Below, in pieces: positions 1 to 8,330 of a DNA stretch of 64,000 nt. The stretch spans positions 8,693,203 to 8,757,202 of the forward strand of contig NZ_JAGINW010000001.1 in assembly GCF_017876405.1 (NCBI RefSeq). Direction: 5' to 3'. The stretch comes from Kibdelosporangium banguiense. GTDB taxonomy: Bacteria > Actinomycetota > Actinomycetes > Mycobacteriales > Pseudonocardiaceae. Every line of letters starts with the position of its first letter. Positions within the stretch are counted from its first letter, which is position 1. A model generated the notes under the pieces. That model was given only the letters and a program-made list of their open reading frames with translations. It did not search any database and was not told where the DNA came from. The translations under genes and the position numbers were made by a program.

Positions 1-45
1 TAGCCTTGCCGTAGTCCGCCACCAGAGGAGAACAGCATCAGCGCG

Positions 46-864
46 ATGCCCGAAGGCCTGCGAGCCGACTGTCAGAACTGTTTCGGGCTGTGCTGTGTGG
101 CGCTGCCGTTCGCGGCGTCGGCGGACTTCGCGATCACCAAGGACCCCGGGAAGCCCTGTCCCAACCTGCGGCAGGACTATCGCTGTGGCATCCACAGCAC
201 GCTGCGGCAGCAGGGCTTCCCGGGGTGCACGGTGTTCGACTGCTTCGGCGCGGGCCAGAAGGTCTCCCAGGTGACCTTCGAGGGCAACTCGTGGCGCGGC
301 TCCCCCGGCACCGCCAAGCAGATGTTCCAGGTCTTCCCGGTGATGCGTCAGCTGCACGAACTGCTCTGGTACCTGACCGAGGCGTTGACGCTGCCGGCCG
401 CGAGCACGCTGCACGAGCGGCTGCGCGGTGTGCTCGAGGAGACCGAGAAGCTCACGTACGCCGACGCGGAAGTGCTGATCGAGCTGGATGTTCCCGCACA
501 CCGGCAGAAGGTCAACGCGTTGCTGCTGGAGACGAGCGAGCTCGTGCGCGGGCGCGGTGGCAAGGACCGGCGCGGCGCGGACCTCATCGGCGCGAGGCTC
601 CGCAACGCCGATCTGCGTGCGGCCAGCCTGCGCGGGGCGTACTTGATCGGGGCCGATCTGCGTGGCGCGGATCTGCGGACAGCCGACCTGATCGGCGCGG
701 ACATGCGGGACGCCGATCTTTCGGGTGCCGATCTGACCGGCAGCTTCTTCCTCACCCAGGCTCAGCTCAACGCCGCCCGGGGCGACCGGGCTACGAAGGT
801 CCCTGCCGCGCTGGAGCGGCCCGGCCATTGGGAACAGGCACCTGCCGGCAAGCGCAGGCGATAG
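46..864 (+). CDS. Pentapeptide-repeat protein with Cys-rich N-terminal domain
   Basis: Protein of 272 residues in two parts. The N-terminus has eight cysteines (9, 12, 16, 17, 38, 47, 61, 66) with a CxxCxxxCC opening, similar to the UPF0153/YkgJ metal-chelating domain (inference). A helical linker follows to about residue 175. The C-terminal part, about 176-240, is a run of A(D/N)LxxA pentapeptides that should fold as a right-handed quadrilateral beta-helix. No signal peptide or membrane segment is seen, so it is probably cytoplasmic. The ATG lies 17 bases after a GAGGAG sequence, which is a long spacing, so the start is not certain. The function is unknown. Resistance by DNA mimicry is known for some pentapeptide proteins, but nothing here shows it. 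Confidence 0.8.
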   Translation: MPEGLRADCQNCFGLCCVALPFAASADFAITKDPGKPCPNLRQDYRCGIHSTLRQQGFPGCTVFDCFGAGQKVSQVTFEGNSWRGSPGTAKQMFQVFPVMRQLHELLWYLTEALTLPAASTLHERLRGVLEETEKLTYADAEVLIELDVPAHRQKVNALLLETSELVRGRGGKDRRGADLIGARLRNADLRAASLRGAYLIGADLRGADLRTADLIGADMRDADLSGADLTGSFFLTQAQLNAARGDRATKVPAALERPGHWEQAPAGKRRR

Positions 865-867
865 CGT
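862..867 (+). promoter_or_regulatory. Candidate -10 (TAGCGT) for leaderless LLM gene
   Basis: TAGCGT is followed by six bases and then the GTG at 874. It overlaps the TAG stop of the upstream pentapeptide gene. No good ribosome site precedes the GTG. Confidence 0.4.
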
Positions 868-873
868 GTCGCC

Positions 874-1692
874 GTGCAGATTGGCGTGAACGTCCCGAAT
901 TTCGGGCCTGGTACGGACCCCGCGGTGCTGCGTGACTGGGCGCAGACGGTGGAAGGTCTTGGCTACGACTTGCTGATGATGTCCGACCACGTGGCGGTGA
1001 CGCCGGATGTGGCCGCGCAGTATCCGGCGCCGTTCTACGAGCCGTTCACGACGTTGTCGTGGCTGGCCGGGATCACCAGCCGTGTCCTGCTCGGCACGAC
1101 CGTGCTGATCGTGCCGTACCGCCATCCCCTCCTCACCGCGCGGATGGCCGCGAACCTCAACCAGCTCAGCGGTGGCCGGCTGATCCTCGGCGTCGGCGTG
1201 GGCTGGGCGCGTCAGGAGTTCGAGGCGCTCGGTGTCCCCTTCGAGCGTCGCGGCAAGATCACCGACGAGTACATCCAGGCGATGCGTGCCGCGTGGGAGA
1301 ACGAGGCGGATTACGGCAAGGGACGGATCCCCATCTGGGTCGGCGGCAACAGCGATGCCGCGTTGCGGCGCGCGATCCAGCTCGGCGATGCGTGGCATCC
1401 GTTGCGGGTCACGCTGCCGTGGCTGCGCTCTGTGCTCCAGGAGCAGACCGTGCCCTTGTTCGCACCCCGCATCACGCTGCGCCTGACGTCGGAGCCCGTC
1501 ACCGATCCGGACCGCACCGCAGGCGTGGGCACGATCGAGCAGATCGTCGACGACCTGTCGCAGCTACGTCAGCTGGGCGCGCACACGGTCCTGCTGGACA
1601 CGTTCGGTGGAGACCCTGACGAGACAACACGTCCGCACGTGGCCTGGCAAGCCCTGGCGACGGTAGCCGCGAACTGGAGGGAATCCGCATGA
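874..1692 (+). CDS. LLM-class F420-dependent oxidoreductase
   Basis: Luciferase-like TIM-barrel enzyme of 272 residues, a normal length for the short F420-dependent class. The N-terminal strand GVNVPNFGPG, the segment SDHVAVTP, the segment GGRLILGVGVGW and a late IPIWVGG all fit the family. Such enzymes transfer hydride between reduced F420 (or FMN) and a small substrate in the cytosol; the substrate cannot be read from sequence. The start is GTG, nine bases after the upstream stop, and a TAGCGT -10 placed six bases before it suggests its own leaderless transcript besides read-through. A hairpin overlaps the stop codon. Confidence 0.88.
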   Translation: MQIGVNVPNFGPGTDPAVLRDWAQTVEGLGYDLLMMSDHVAVTPDVAAQYPAPFYEPFTTLSWLAGITSRVLLGTTVLIVPYRHPLLTARMAANLNQLSGGRLILGVGVGWARQEFEALGVPFERRGKITDEYIQAMRAAWENEADYGKGRIPIWVGGNSDAALRRAIQLGDAWHPLRVTLPWLRSVLQEQTVPLFAPRITLRLTSEPVTDPDRTAGVGTIEQIVDDLSQLRQLGAHTVLLDTFGGDPDETTRPHVAWQALATVAANWRESA

Positions 1693-1706
1693 CACCCCTT
1701 GTGTCA
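1690..1706 (+). terminator. Short hairpin over the LLM stop codon
   Basis: TGACAC, loop CCCTT, GTGTCA: a perfect six-base stem with a five-base loop starting on the TGA stop. No T-run follows, so it is only a candidate terminator or 3' stabiliser. Confidence 0.35.
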
Positions 1707-1846
1707 ACCTCACGATCGAAATCAGGTCTAGTGCTTCCCAGCTGCACCTCAGGGGAACGTGACGCAAGCCAGCCACCGGTACGCACCGAACTGAACCGTG
1801 CCAACCCAACGCGACCAAACATTGAAATCCGGGGAGGCGGAACTGC

Positions 1847-2278
1847 ATGACAGTCACACCCGACGACGAGACACACCTGCGCCGCGCCATCGCGTTGGCC
1901 GCGCACGCCCGCGCAACCGGCGACGCACCGTACGGCTCGTTGCTCGTCGGCCCGGACGGCTCCGTTCTCGCCGAGGCCCACAACACCGTGACCAGCGACA
2001 ACGACATCAGCGCCCATCCGGAACTGAAGATGGCCAAATGGGCGGCGAGCAACCTCGACGGGGACACCGCCGCCAAAACCACGATGTACACCAGCTGCCA
2101 ACCCTGCGGCATGTGCACCGGCGCGATCCAGCGCTCCGGCCTGGGCCGCGTGGTGTTCGCACTGGCCACCGACCAATTGCTGCAGCTCAACCCAGGCGGC
2201 GGCTGGCCCACCGTGCAGCAGGACGGTCCCGCGCTGTTCGACGAGGCACGCGTCCCGATCGACGGCTTTTACAGCTAG
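1847..2278 (+). CDS. Nucleoside/cytidine-type deaminase (CMP/dCMP family)
   Basis: Zinc-dependent deaminase of 143 residues. The zinc and catalytic signature is present: His57-Pro58-Glu59, then Pro86-Cys87-x-x-Cys90. It probably deaminates a purine or pyrimidine base or nucleoside in the cytosol, as guanine deaminases and tRNA-adenosine deaminase relatives do; the substrate is not assignable. GGGGAGG nine bases before the ATG is a good ribosome site. Its 3' end overlaps the convergent acetyltransferase gene by four bases. Confidence 0.88.
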   Translation: MTVTPDDETHLRRAIALAAHARATGDAPYGSLLVGPDGSVLAEAHNTVTSDNDISAHPELKMAKWAASNLDGDTAAKTTMYTSCQPCGMCTGAIQRSGLGRVVFALATDQLLQLNPGGGWPTVQQDGPALFDEARVPIDGFYS

Positions 2279-2913
2279 GGTTTCGCGGCTTCGAGTTCGT
2301 CCACGGTGCCGGACATGATGGTGCACACGTGCGCGTCGATGTGTTCGGCGGGCCAGTCCCACCAGGCCAGGGCGACCAGGCGGTCGATGTCGGGCTGGGG
2401 ATAACGGGTGCGGATGACTTTGGCCGGGTTGCCGCCCGCGATGGCGTAGTCCGGGATGTCGCTGGTGATCACCGATCCGGCGGCGGCGATGGCGCCGTGC
2501 CCGATCTTCATGCCCGGCATGACCGTGACGTTCATGCCCAGCCAGACGTCGTTGCCGACAATGGTGTCGCCCCGCACGGGCAGGCCGGTCAGCAGGTCCA
2601 TGTGCTGGGCCCAGTCGCCGCCCATGATCGGGAAGGGGTAGGTCGACGGGCCGTCCATCCGGTGGTTGGCGCCGTTCATGATGAACCGCGTGCCTGCGGC
2701 GAACGCGCAGAACCTGCCGATGATCAGCTTGTCCGGGCCGTAGTGGTAGAGGACGTTGTTGGTCTCGAAGCCCGTGGCGTCGTGCGGGTCGTCGTAGTAG
2801 GAGTACTCCCCGACCTCGATCAACGGCGAGGTCAGCAGCGGCTTGAGTTGCACCACCCGGGGCTGGCCGGGCATGGGGTGCAGGACTGTGGGATCGGCGG
2901 GCATGTTGACCAT
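2275..2913 (-). CDS. CatB/Vat-type xenobiotic acetyltransferase
   Basis: Left-handed beta-helix (hexapeptide-repeat) acetyltransferase of 212 residues. The segment FIMNGANHRMDG with His84 matches the catalytic-His region of the streptogramin (Vat) and CatB chloramphenicol acetyltransferases. Hexapeptide turns run from about 60 to 165, ending in AGGNPAKVIRTRY. These enzymes move acetyl from acetyl-CoA to a hydroxyl of an antibiotic or sugar. Environmental actinomycetes carry many relatives of unproven substrate, so antibiotic resistance is possible but not shown. It is convergent with the deaminase and shares a promoter gap with the DUF3558 lipoprotein. Confidence 0.87.
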   Translation of the reverse strand: MVNMPADPTVLHPMPGQPRVVQLKPLLTSPLIEVGEYSYYDDPHDATGFETNNVLYHYGPDKLIIGRFCAFAAGTRFIMNGANHRMDGPSTYPFPIMGGDWAQHMDLLTGLPVRGDTIVGNDVWLGMNVTVMPGMKIGHGAIAAAGSVITSDIPDYAIAGGNPAKVIRTRYPQPDIDRLVALAWWDWPAEHIDAHVCTIMSGTVDELEAAKP

Positions 2914-2987
2914 GTTTTCAGCCCGGCACCATGATGTCTCTTGCCACTACGTTCCGTGTCATGAACACCACCCTGCAAGGACTCCTG

Positions 2988-3497
2988 GTGATCACACGAA
3001 TCGTGACCGCGTCCGCGGCCGTCCTGACACTGGCCGGTTGCGGCGGCTCAGAGCCCGCTCCTACATCCGCGCCGCCGCCACCGCCGTCATCCCAAGTCCA
3101 CGTGGCCACAGATCCGTGCACGCTGCTGACCGACGCCGAGGCCAGCGCGCACGTCGGCACGGCCGTGAAAGCCACGGTCGACGACCTGCCCAACGTCGGC
3201 CGCGGCTGCCGCTGGGAGGCCCCGGGCGGCGACGCCTACCTCAGCCTCAACCTCAACACCCCGGAGTTCCCGGACGTCACCAGCGCGCGACGAACCCTCG
3301 ACATCGGCGCCAAGAAGGGCTCGGTCCTGGCCGACGACGGCCTGTACTGCCTGGTGTATGTCGGCAACGGCACCCCGTGGCTGCAGTTCAGCAGCCAGTC
3401 CGCGCAGGCCGGTGCACTTGATCCGGCACCGAAGACCTATGAGTGCGACCGGTCGGTGCCGGTGTTGCAAAAGGTGGTCACCAACCTCAAATGGTGA
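2988..3497 (+). CDS. DUF3558-type lipoprotein
   Basis: Exported lipoprotein. From the GTG at 2988 the product is 169 residues with a short signal peptide ending in the lipobox LAGC, lipidated Cys18. AAGGA six bases upstream supports this start; in-frame ATGs at 2931 and 2961 have no ribosome site. A Pro/Ser-rich linker precedes a domain with DPCTLLTDAEA, the usual DUF3558 opening, and paired cysteines (GRGCRWE, YECDRS). DUF3558 lipoproteins are abundant in Pseudonocardiales and have no known function. A hairpin overlaps the stop codon. Confidence 0.82.
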   Translation: MITRIVTASAAVLTLAGCGGSEPAPTSAPPPPPSSQVHVATDPCTLLTDAEASAHVGTAVKATVDDLPNVGRGCRWEAPGGDAYLSLNLNTPEFPDVTSARRTLDIGAKKGSVLADDGLYCLVYVGNGTPWLQFSSQSAQAGALDPAPKTYECDRSVPVLQKVVTNLKW

Positions 3498-3554
3498 GGT
3501 CAGAGGCTAGTCTCAAGGTGTACTTGAGGGTGCGAGTCTCAACGTCTGGTTGAG
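3484..3554. terminator. Three consecutive 5-nt-loop hairpins between convergent genes
   Basis: Three perfect six-base inverted repeats, each with a five-base loop: ACCTCA/TGAGGT at 3484-3500 over the DUF3558 stop, CTCAAG/CTTGAG at 3512-3528, and CTCAAC/GTTGAG at 3538-3554. The last two are copies 26 bases apart. They fill the gap between two convergent genes, so a bidirectional terminator is the simplest reading. Confidence 0.5.
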
Positions 3555-3558
3555 GGTT

Positions 3559-4869
3559 TCAACGGGCCGGCGCCTCACCCCGGGCACAGGATTCGGCCCG
3601 TTCCAGCAGCAATGTCCGCTCGCGTGCGTTGGCCGTCAGCGACGCGGCCCGTTCGAACTGCGTGCGGGCCTCCTCGAACCGGCCGAGTTTGGCCAGCAGG
3701 TCACCGCGCACCGTGGGCAGCAGGTGATACGACTTCAGGCTGGGTTCGTCGACCAGCATGTCCGCCAGTTGCAGGCCGACTTCCGGGCCGAACGCCATCG
3801 ACAACGCGACCGCCCGGTTGAGCTCCACGATCGGCGACGGCATCAGGTCCGCCAGCTCGGCGTACAACGCGGCGATGCGCGCCCAGTCGGTCTCCTCAGC
3901 GGTTTTCGCCCGGGCGTGACACGCGGCGAGCGCGGCCTGCAGGGTGTACGGCCCGCGGGTGTCGCTGAGTTCCTCGGCTCGTTGCAGCGCGGCCAGTCCG
4001 CGGCGGATGAGCATGTGGTCCCAGCGTGCGCGGTTCTGCTCCAGCAGCAGGATCGGCTCGCCCTGGGCGTCGGTCCGGGCCTTGGCGCGTGAGGCCTGGA
4101 TCTCCAGCAGCGCCACCAGGCCGTGGACCTCGGCGTCCTTGGGCGTCAGGCCGGCCAGGACACGGCCCAGCCGCATCGCCTCCGCGCACAGCGTCGGGCG
4201 CATCCAGTCGTCGCCCGCGGTGGCCGAGTAGCCCTCGTTGAAGATCAGGTAGATCACTTCGAGGACCGAGGCCAGCCGGCCGGCCCGTTCGTTCGCGGCC
4301 GGGACCTCGAAGGGGACCTTGGCGTCGGCCAGGGTCCGCTTGGCGCGCACGATGCGTTGCTGGATGGTCGACTCGCCCACCAGGAACGCGCGGGCGATCT
4401 CCTTGGTGGACAGGCCACCCAGCATCCGCAGCGTCAGCGCGACCCGGGCCTCGGTGGACAGCACCGGGTGGCACGCGGTGAACACCAGGCGCAGCACGTC
4501 GTCGCCGATGTCGTCGTCCAGCGCGGCGTCGATGTCCGGCTCGGGACTGGCTCCGCCGGTCTCGATCTCGTGCCCGAGCTCCTGCACCTTGCGCGCCAGC
4601 ACCTGCTCACGGCGGACATGGTCGATGGCCCGGCGTTTGGCGGTGGTCATCAGCCAGGCGCCCGGATTCTGCGGCACGCCTTGCTCCGGCCACTGCTCCA
4701 ACGCGGCGACCAGGGCGTCCTGCGCCAGTTCCTCCGCCCGGCCGACGTCCCGCACGATGCGCGCCAGCCCGGCGATCACCCGGGCCGACTCGATCCGCCA
4801 GACCGCGTCGATCGCCTGATGGGTCTCGGTAACCGTTGGCACGCCTGTCACGATCCCGCATCTAACCAC
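3559..4869 (-). CDS. ECF42-type RNA polymerase sigma factor with C-terminal TPR-like domain
   Basis: ECF sigma factor of up to 436 residues, far longer than a standard ECF because of a C-terminal extension. Region 2 (IARIVRDVGRAEELAQDALVAAL type) and region 4 (ALTLRMLGGLSTKEIARAFLV) occupy the first 200 residues. The rest, from about NEGYSATAG, is the helical DUF6596/TPR-like part typical of ECF42. It directs RNA polymerase to a small regulon; ECF42 members usually sit beside DGPF/YCII genes, but none is present here. Start is one of three GTG codons at 4869, 4851 or 4842; family alignment favours the last two. Confidence 0.85.
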   Translation of the reverse strand: MVRCGIVTGVPTVTETHQAIDAVWRIESARVIAGLARIVRDVGRAEELAQDALVAALEQWPEQGVPQNPGAWLMTTAKRRAIDHVRREQVLARKVQELGHEIETGGASPEPDIDAALDDDIGDDVLRLVFTACHPVLSTEARVALTLRMLGGLSTKEIARAFLVGESTIQQRIVRAKRTLADAKVPFEVPAANERAGRLASVLEVIYLIFNEGYSATAGDDWMRPTLCAEAMRLGRVLAGLTPKDAEVHGLVALLEIQASRAKARTDAQGEPILLLEQNRARWDHMLIRRGLAALQRAEELSDTRGPYTLQAALAACHARAKTAEETDWARIAALYAELADLMPSPIVELNRAVALSMAFGPEVGLQLADMLVDEPSLKSYHLLPTVRGDLLAKLGRFEEARTQFERAASLTANARERTLLLERAESCARGEAPAR

Positions 4870-4933
4870 CAGGCACCGACACTCTGGGGCCTTTCACCTC
4901 ACAGCGCCGATCCAGTCCAGCCCGGCGACCGCG

Positions 4934-6064
4934 TCAGGCCGGCTCCCTGCGCTTGGCGAAGAACTCCTGGACGTCCGGGACGAGCAGATCGGGCACCTCC
5001 AGTGCGGGGAAGTGGCCGCCGCGGTCGAACTCGGTCCAGTGGGCGATGGGGTGTTGCTGTTCGGCCAGTGCGCGGGCCGGCAGGACGAGTTCGTGCGGGA
5101 ACACCGCGACCCCGAGCGGGACTGCGCAGGCGATGGGTTTGGCGCGGGTGGCCTGGGATTCGTAGTACATGCGGGCCGAGGAGCCCGCGGTGCCGGTCAG
5201 CCAGTAGAGCGAGATGTTGGTCAGCAGCCATTCGGGGTCGATGGTGCTGGTGGGGTCGGTCCATTCGGTGAACTTCTCCGCGATCCAGGCCAGCTGGCCG
5301 ACGGGGGAATCGGTCAGTGCGTAGGACAGTGTCTGCGGCCGGGTGGCTTGCTGGCGCATGTATCCGGCCGGGGCGGCCAGGTACTTGCGCATCCTCTCCA
5401 CCCGGGCCTCGTCCTCGGGCGACAGTTCGACAGGCTCCCTCGGCACGGTGGGCAGGAAGTTGACGTGCACGCCGACAACGCGATCCGGCGCGAGCGCGCC
5501 GACCGCGCGGGAGATGATCGATCCCCAGTCACCGCCCTGCGCGCCGTATCGCGAGTACCCCAGCCGGTCCATGAGCTGTACCCAGGCAGCGGCGACGCGG
5601 TGGATCTCCCAGCCGGCCGAGGTCGTCGGGCCGGAGAACCCGAAACCCGGGATCGCGGGGATGACCAGGTCAAACGCGTGGGCGGGGTCGCCGCCGTGGG
5701 AGCGTGGGTCGGTCAACGGCCCGATCGTGCCGAGGAACTCCAGCACCGAGCCGGGCCAGCCGTGGGTGAGCAGCAGCGGTAAGGCGTCCGGCTCCGGCGA
5801 CCGCACGTGCAGGAAGTAGATCTTCTGGCCGTCGATGACCGTGGTGAACTGCGGCAACTCGTTGAGCCGGGCCTCGTGTTCACGCCACGAGTACCCGGTC
5901 TGCCAGTGGGCCGCGAGCTCCCGCAGGTACTCCAGCGGCACGCCGTAGTCCCAGCCCGCGCCGGGCAACTCGTCCGGCCAGCGGGTCCTGGCCAGCCGGT
6001 CCCGCAGGTCGTCGAGGTCGGCCTGCGGGACTTCGCTGCGGAAGGGGTCGATGTCACTGCTCAT
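4934..6064 (-). CDS. Epoxide hydrolase, alpha/beta-hydrolase with EHN domain
   Basis: About 376 residues from the ATG at 6064. The N-terminal EHN domain (FRSEVPQADLDDLRDRLART) precedes an alpha/beta-hydrolase core. HGWPGS at 101-106 is the oxyanion motif, Asp179 in GGDWGS is the nucleophile and the late GGHFPALE carries the catalytic His. The family opens epoxides to diols through an ester intermediate in the cytosol. A GTG at 6088 would add eight residues and overlap the MFS gene; I prefer 6064 because TAGCGT lies exactly seven bases before it and no ribosome site is visible. Confidence 0.87.
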   Translation of the reverse strand: MSSDIDPFRSEVPQADLDDLRDRLARTRWPDELPGAGWDYGVPLEYLRELAAHWQTGYSWREHEARLNELPQFTTVIDGQKIYFLHVRSPEPDALPLLLTHGWPGSVLEFLGTIGPLTDPRSHGGDPAHAFDLVIPAIPGFGFSGPTTSAGWEIHRVAAAWVQLMDRLGYSRYGAQGGDWGSIISRAVGALAPDRVVGVHVNFLPTVPREPVELSPEDEARVERMRKYLAAPAGYMRQQATRPQTLSYALTDSPVGQLAWIAEKFTEWTDPTSTIDPEWLLTNISLYWLTGTAGSSARMYYESQATRAKPIACAVPLGVAVFPHELVLPARALAEQQHPIAHWTEFDRGGHFPALEVPDLLVPDVQEFFAKRREPA

Positions 6065-6071
6065 GGTGGTG

Positions 6072-6077
6072 ACGCTA
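6072..6077 (-). promoter_or_regulatory. Candidate -10 (TAGCGT) for leaderless epoxide hydrolase
   Basis: TAGCGT, seven bases, then ATG at 6064. It overlaps the stop codon of the upstream MFS gene. Confidence 0.4.
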
Positions 6078-7256
6078 GACGCCTGCACCGACAGTTTTCC
6101 TGATCAGCAGGAAACCCAGGACAGAAGATACGAACCCGGCCACGGCGGCGGTCAGGTAGACCAGGTTGAGGCCGTCGGCAGGGCTTACGCCTGACTCGTA
6201 CACGAGCCCCAGCACGGCCACGCCGACGCTCTGGCCGAGCTGACGGCAGGTGGTCATGGCGCCGACGGCGATGCCGAACCGTTCCGGCGCAACAGATCCC
6301 AGCAACGCGCCACCCATCGACGGCATCACCAGCCCGACGCCCACGCCTGTCACGACGAGCCCGGCCAGGATCGACACCGTCGTGGAACTCTCATCCAGAC
6401 CGGCCTGCAGGGCGCACCCGGCACCGGCCAGGAGCAATCCCGCGCTGATCATGATCCGGGGCGTGACGTCGTGCAGCAGCCGCCCGGCCAGCGTGGAGGT
6501 CACGAAGATGCTCAGTGCCAAGGGAACCAGCGCGAGACCGGCCCGGACAGGGCCGAGCCCCAGCGTGGACTGCAGCCATACCGAGCTGTAGACCAGGCAG
6601 GCGAACACGCTGGCCGACACCCCGGTGCACACCATGATCGCGTTGAACGAGGACCCGCGGAACAGCCCGATGAGCCCGAACAGGTCGAACTTCTTGTCGC
6701 GGTTGCCATCCGCGGACCGGATGCGCAGCGTCGCCACGACGGTGAGCACCACCAGCGGCAGGTTGATCAGGAAGATCGCGCGCCAGCTCCAGAACTGGGT
6801 GAGCACGCCGCCCAGCATCGGCCCGGCAGCCGCGGCAAGCCCGTTGACCGCGCCCCAGATACCCATCGCGACACCGCGGTCACGACCGGAATAGCAGCTG
6901 CCGATCAGGGCGAACGTGGTCACAGCCATCGCCGCCCCGCCGACCGCCTGCACACCCCGGGCCGCGATCAACACCTCGATCCCTGGTGCCACACCGCAGA
7001 CGAACGACGCGGCCAGGAACACCCCGAGCCCTGCGAGATACACCTTGCGATGGCCGTATCGGTCCGCAATGGACCCTGCGGGCAGCATCAGCACGGCAAG
7101 CACGAGCGTGTACACGGTGAGGACCCACTGCAGCCCGCTCAGCGGCGCCGCGAACGAGCGCCCGATGTCCGGTAGCGCGACGGTCACCGCGGTGGTGTCG
7201 ATCAGGAACAGCAGCGATCCCAGGCAGATCGCGACGAGTGGAATCCACTTCCGCAT
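6075..7256 (-). CDS. MFS transporter, DHA2-like, shortened
   Basis: Integral membrane drug/proton antiporter-type protein of 393 residues. The first half has the MFS motif A (GSIADRYGHRK) and six hydrophobic segments. In DHA2 proteins of 14 helices a central helix pair follows; here KKFDLFGLIGLFRGSSF joins almost directly to the second half, so the pair seems missing and a 12-helix layout results. A good ribosome site (AAGGAGA) precedes the ATG. The gene is divergent from a tandem Lrp regulator that probably controls it. The substrate is unknown. Confidence 0.85.
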   Translation of the reverse strand: MRKWIPLVAICLGSLLFLIDTTAVTVALPDIGRSFAAPLSGLQWVLTVYTLVLAVLMLPAGSIADRYGHRKVYLAGLGVFLAASFVCGVAPGIEVLIAARGVQAVGGAAMAVTTFALIGSCYSGRDRGVAMGIWGAVNGLAAAAGPMLGGVLTQFWSWRAIFLINLPLVVLTVVATLRIRSADGNRDKKFDLFGLIGLFRGSSFNAIMVCTGVSASVFACLVYSSVWLQSTLGLGPVRAGLALVPLALSIFVTSTLAGRLLHDVTPRIMISAGLLLAGAGCALQAGLDESSTTVSILAGLVVTGVGVGLVMPSMGGALLGSVAPERFGIAVGAMTTCRQLGQSVGVAVLGLVYESGVSPADGLNLVYLTAAVAGFVSSVLGFLLIRKTVGAGV

Positions 7257-7349
7257 GGTTCTCCTTACGTGGACGAGGCCCCAAGGTTCAGGCCGTCACG
7301 TCGATCGCCATGCCATCAGCCGCCCTCTGTGCAGGAAACTGTCACCAGT

Positions 7350-7355
7350 TAGGCT
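7350..7355 (+). promoter_or_regulatory. Candidate -10 (TAGGCT) for leaderless Lrp gene
   Basis: TAGGCT, six bases, then GTG at 7362; no ribosome site in between. Confidence 0.5.
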
Positions 7356-7361
7356 TGACTG

Positions 7362-8330
7362 GTGGATACCGTCATATTGGACGACGTCGACCGAGGCCTC
7401 GTGCACGCGCTGCAGATCGACGGCCGGGCTCCGCTGAGGACCATCGCGAGCGTCATCGGCGTCTCGGAGAACACGGTCGCGCGGCGCTACCAGCGGCTTC
7501 GTTCCGCGGGGGTCATGCGGGTCGTGGGCGCGATCAATGGCGCTCGCCTCGGCTATACGGCGTGGACGCTGCGCCTGCAGTGCACGCCGGACGCCGCGAC
7601 CGCGGTGGCCGCGGCGTTGGCGGACCGACCGGACACCTCGTGGGTGTACTTGCTGTCCGGCGGCACCGAGATCTCCTGCAACACGCAGGCTCGCAGTGTC
7701 GGCGACCGGGACGCGCTGCTGTTGTCGAAACTGCCGCGCACCAGGCGTGTGACGTCCGTGTCGGCGCATTCCATCCTGCGTGCGACCGCGTTGCCAACCA
7801 TGTGGTCAGGCCTGCATTGGCTCAACGCGGACCAGGTCGACGCGCTGCGGCCGGAACCACCGGCCGTGGACGACACACCGATCACGTTGGACGCCGGCGA
7901 CAAGGCGTTGCTGGGGGCGTTGTCACTCGATGGCCGGACGGGGTACGCGGAGCTGGCGTCGGTGACCGACTGGTCGGACTCGACGGTCAAACGGCGGATG
8001 GATCACTTGCGGCGCAGCGGAGTCCTGTCCTACATGCTCGACATTCCGCCCGCGGCGCTGGGTTTCCACGCCGAGGCCCGGCTCTGGATGAGCGTGCAGC
8101 CGTCGCGGCTGGTCGGCACCGCCGAGACTCTCGCGAATCACCCGGAAGTGTCATTCGCGGCGGTCACCACGGGCGCGACCAACCTCACCGCGGCGGTCAA
8201 CTGCCGTGACACCGGCGATCTGTACCGGTTTCTGACCGAGCGGGTGTCCGCGTTGGACGCGACCTGGGCGATGGAGACCGCCCCGGTGATCAGGACGGTG
8301 AAGCGGGCCGGGACGGTGCTGCCCGTGTGA
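7362..8330 (+). CDS. Tandem Lrp/AsnC-family regulator
   Basis: Protein of 322 residues, twice the usual Lrp length because it holds two complete copies: HTH (LDDVDRGLVHALQIDGR) plus RAM ligand domain, then a second HTH (LDAGDKALLGALSLDGR) plus RAM. Such double AsnC proteins are common in actinomycetes and likely act as pseudo-dimer subunits in an amino-acid-responsive oligomer. It is divergent from the MFS gene at 7256, the probable target. GTG start, predicted leaderless. Its last 41 bases overlap the convergent tetR-like gene. Confidence 0.88.
   Translation: MDTVILDDVDRGLVHALQIDGRAPLRTIASVIGVSENTVARRYQRLRSAGVMRVVGAINGARLGYTAWTLRLQCTPDAATAVAAALADRPDTSWVYLLSGGTEISCNTQARSVGDRDALLLSKLPRTRRVTSVSAHSILRATALPTMWSGLHWLNADQVDALRPEPPAVDDTPITLDAGDKALLGALSLDGRTGYAELASVTDWSDSTVKRRMDHLRRSGVLSYMLDIPPAALGFHAEARLWMSVQPSRLVGTAETLANHPEVSFAAVTTGATNLTAAVNCRDTGDLYRFLTERVSALDATWAMETAPVIRTVKRAGTVLPV

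Noticed and set aside
2275..2913. Calling the Vat/CatB-type protein a proven antibiotic-resistance gene
   Set aside because: The fold and catalytic His fit, but environmental relatives act on many substrates and no resistance context is present.
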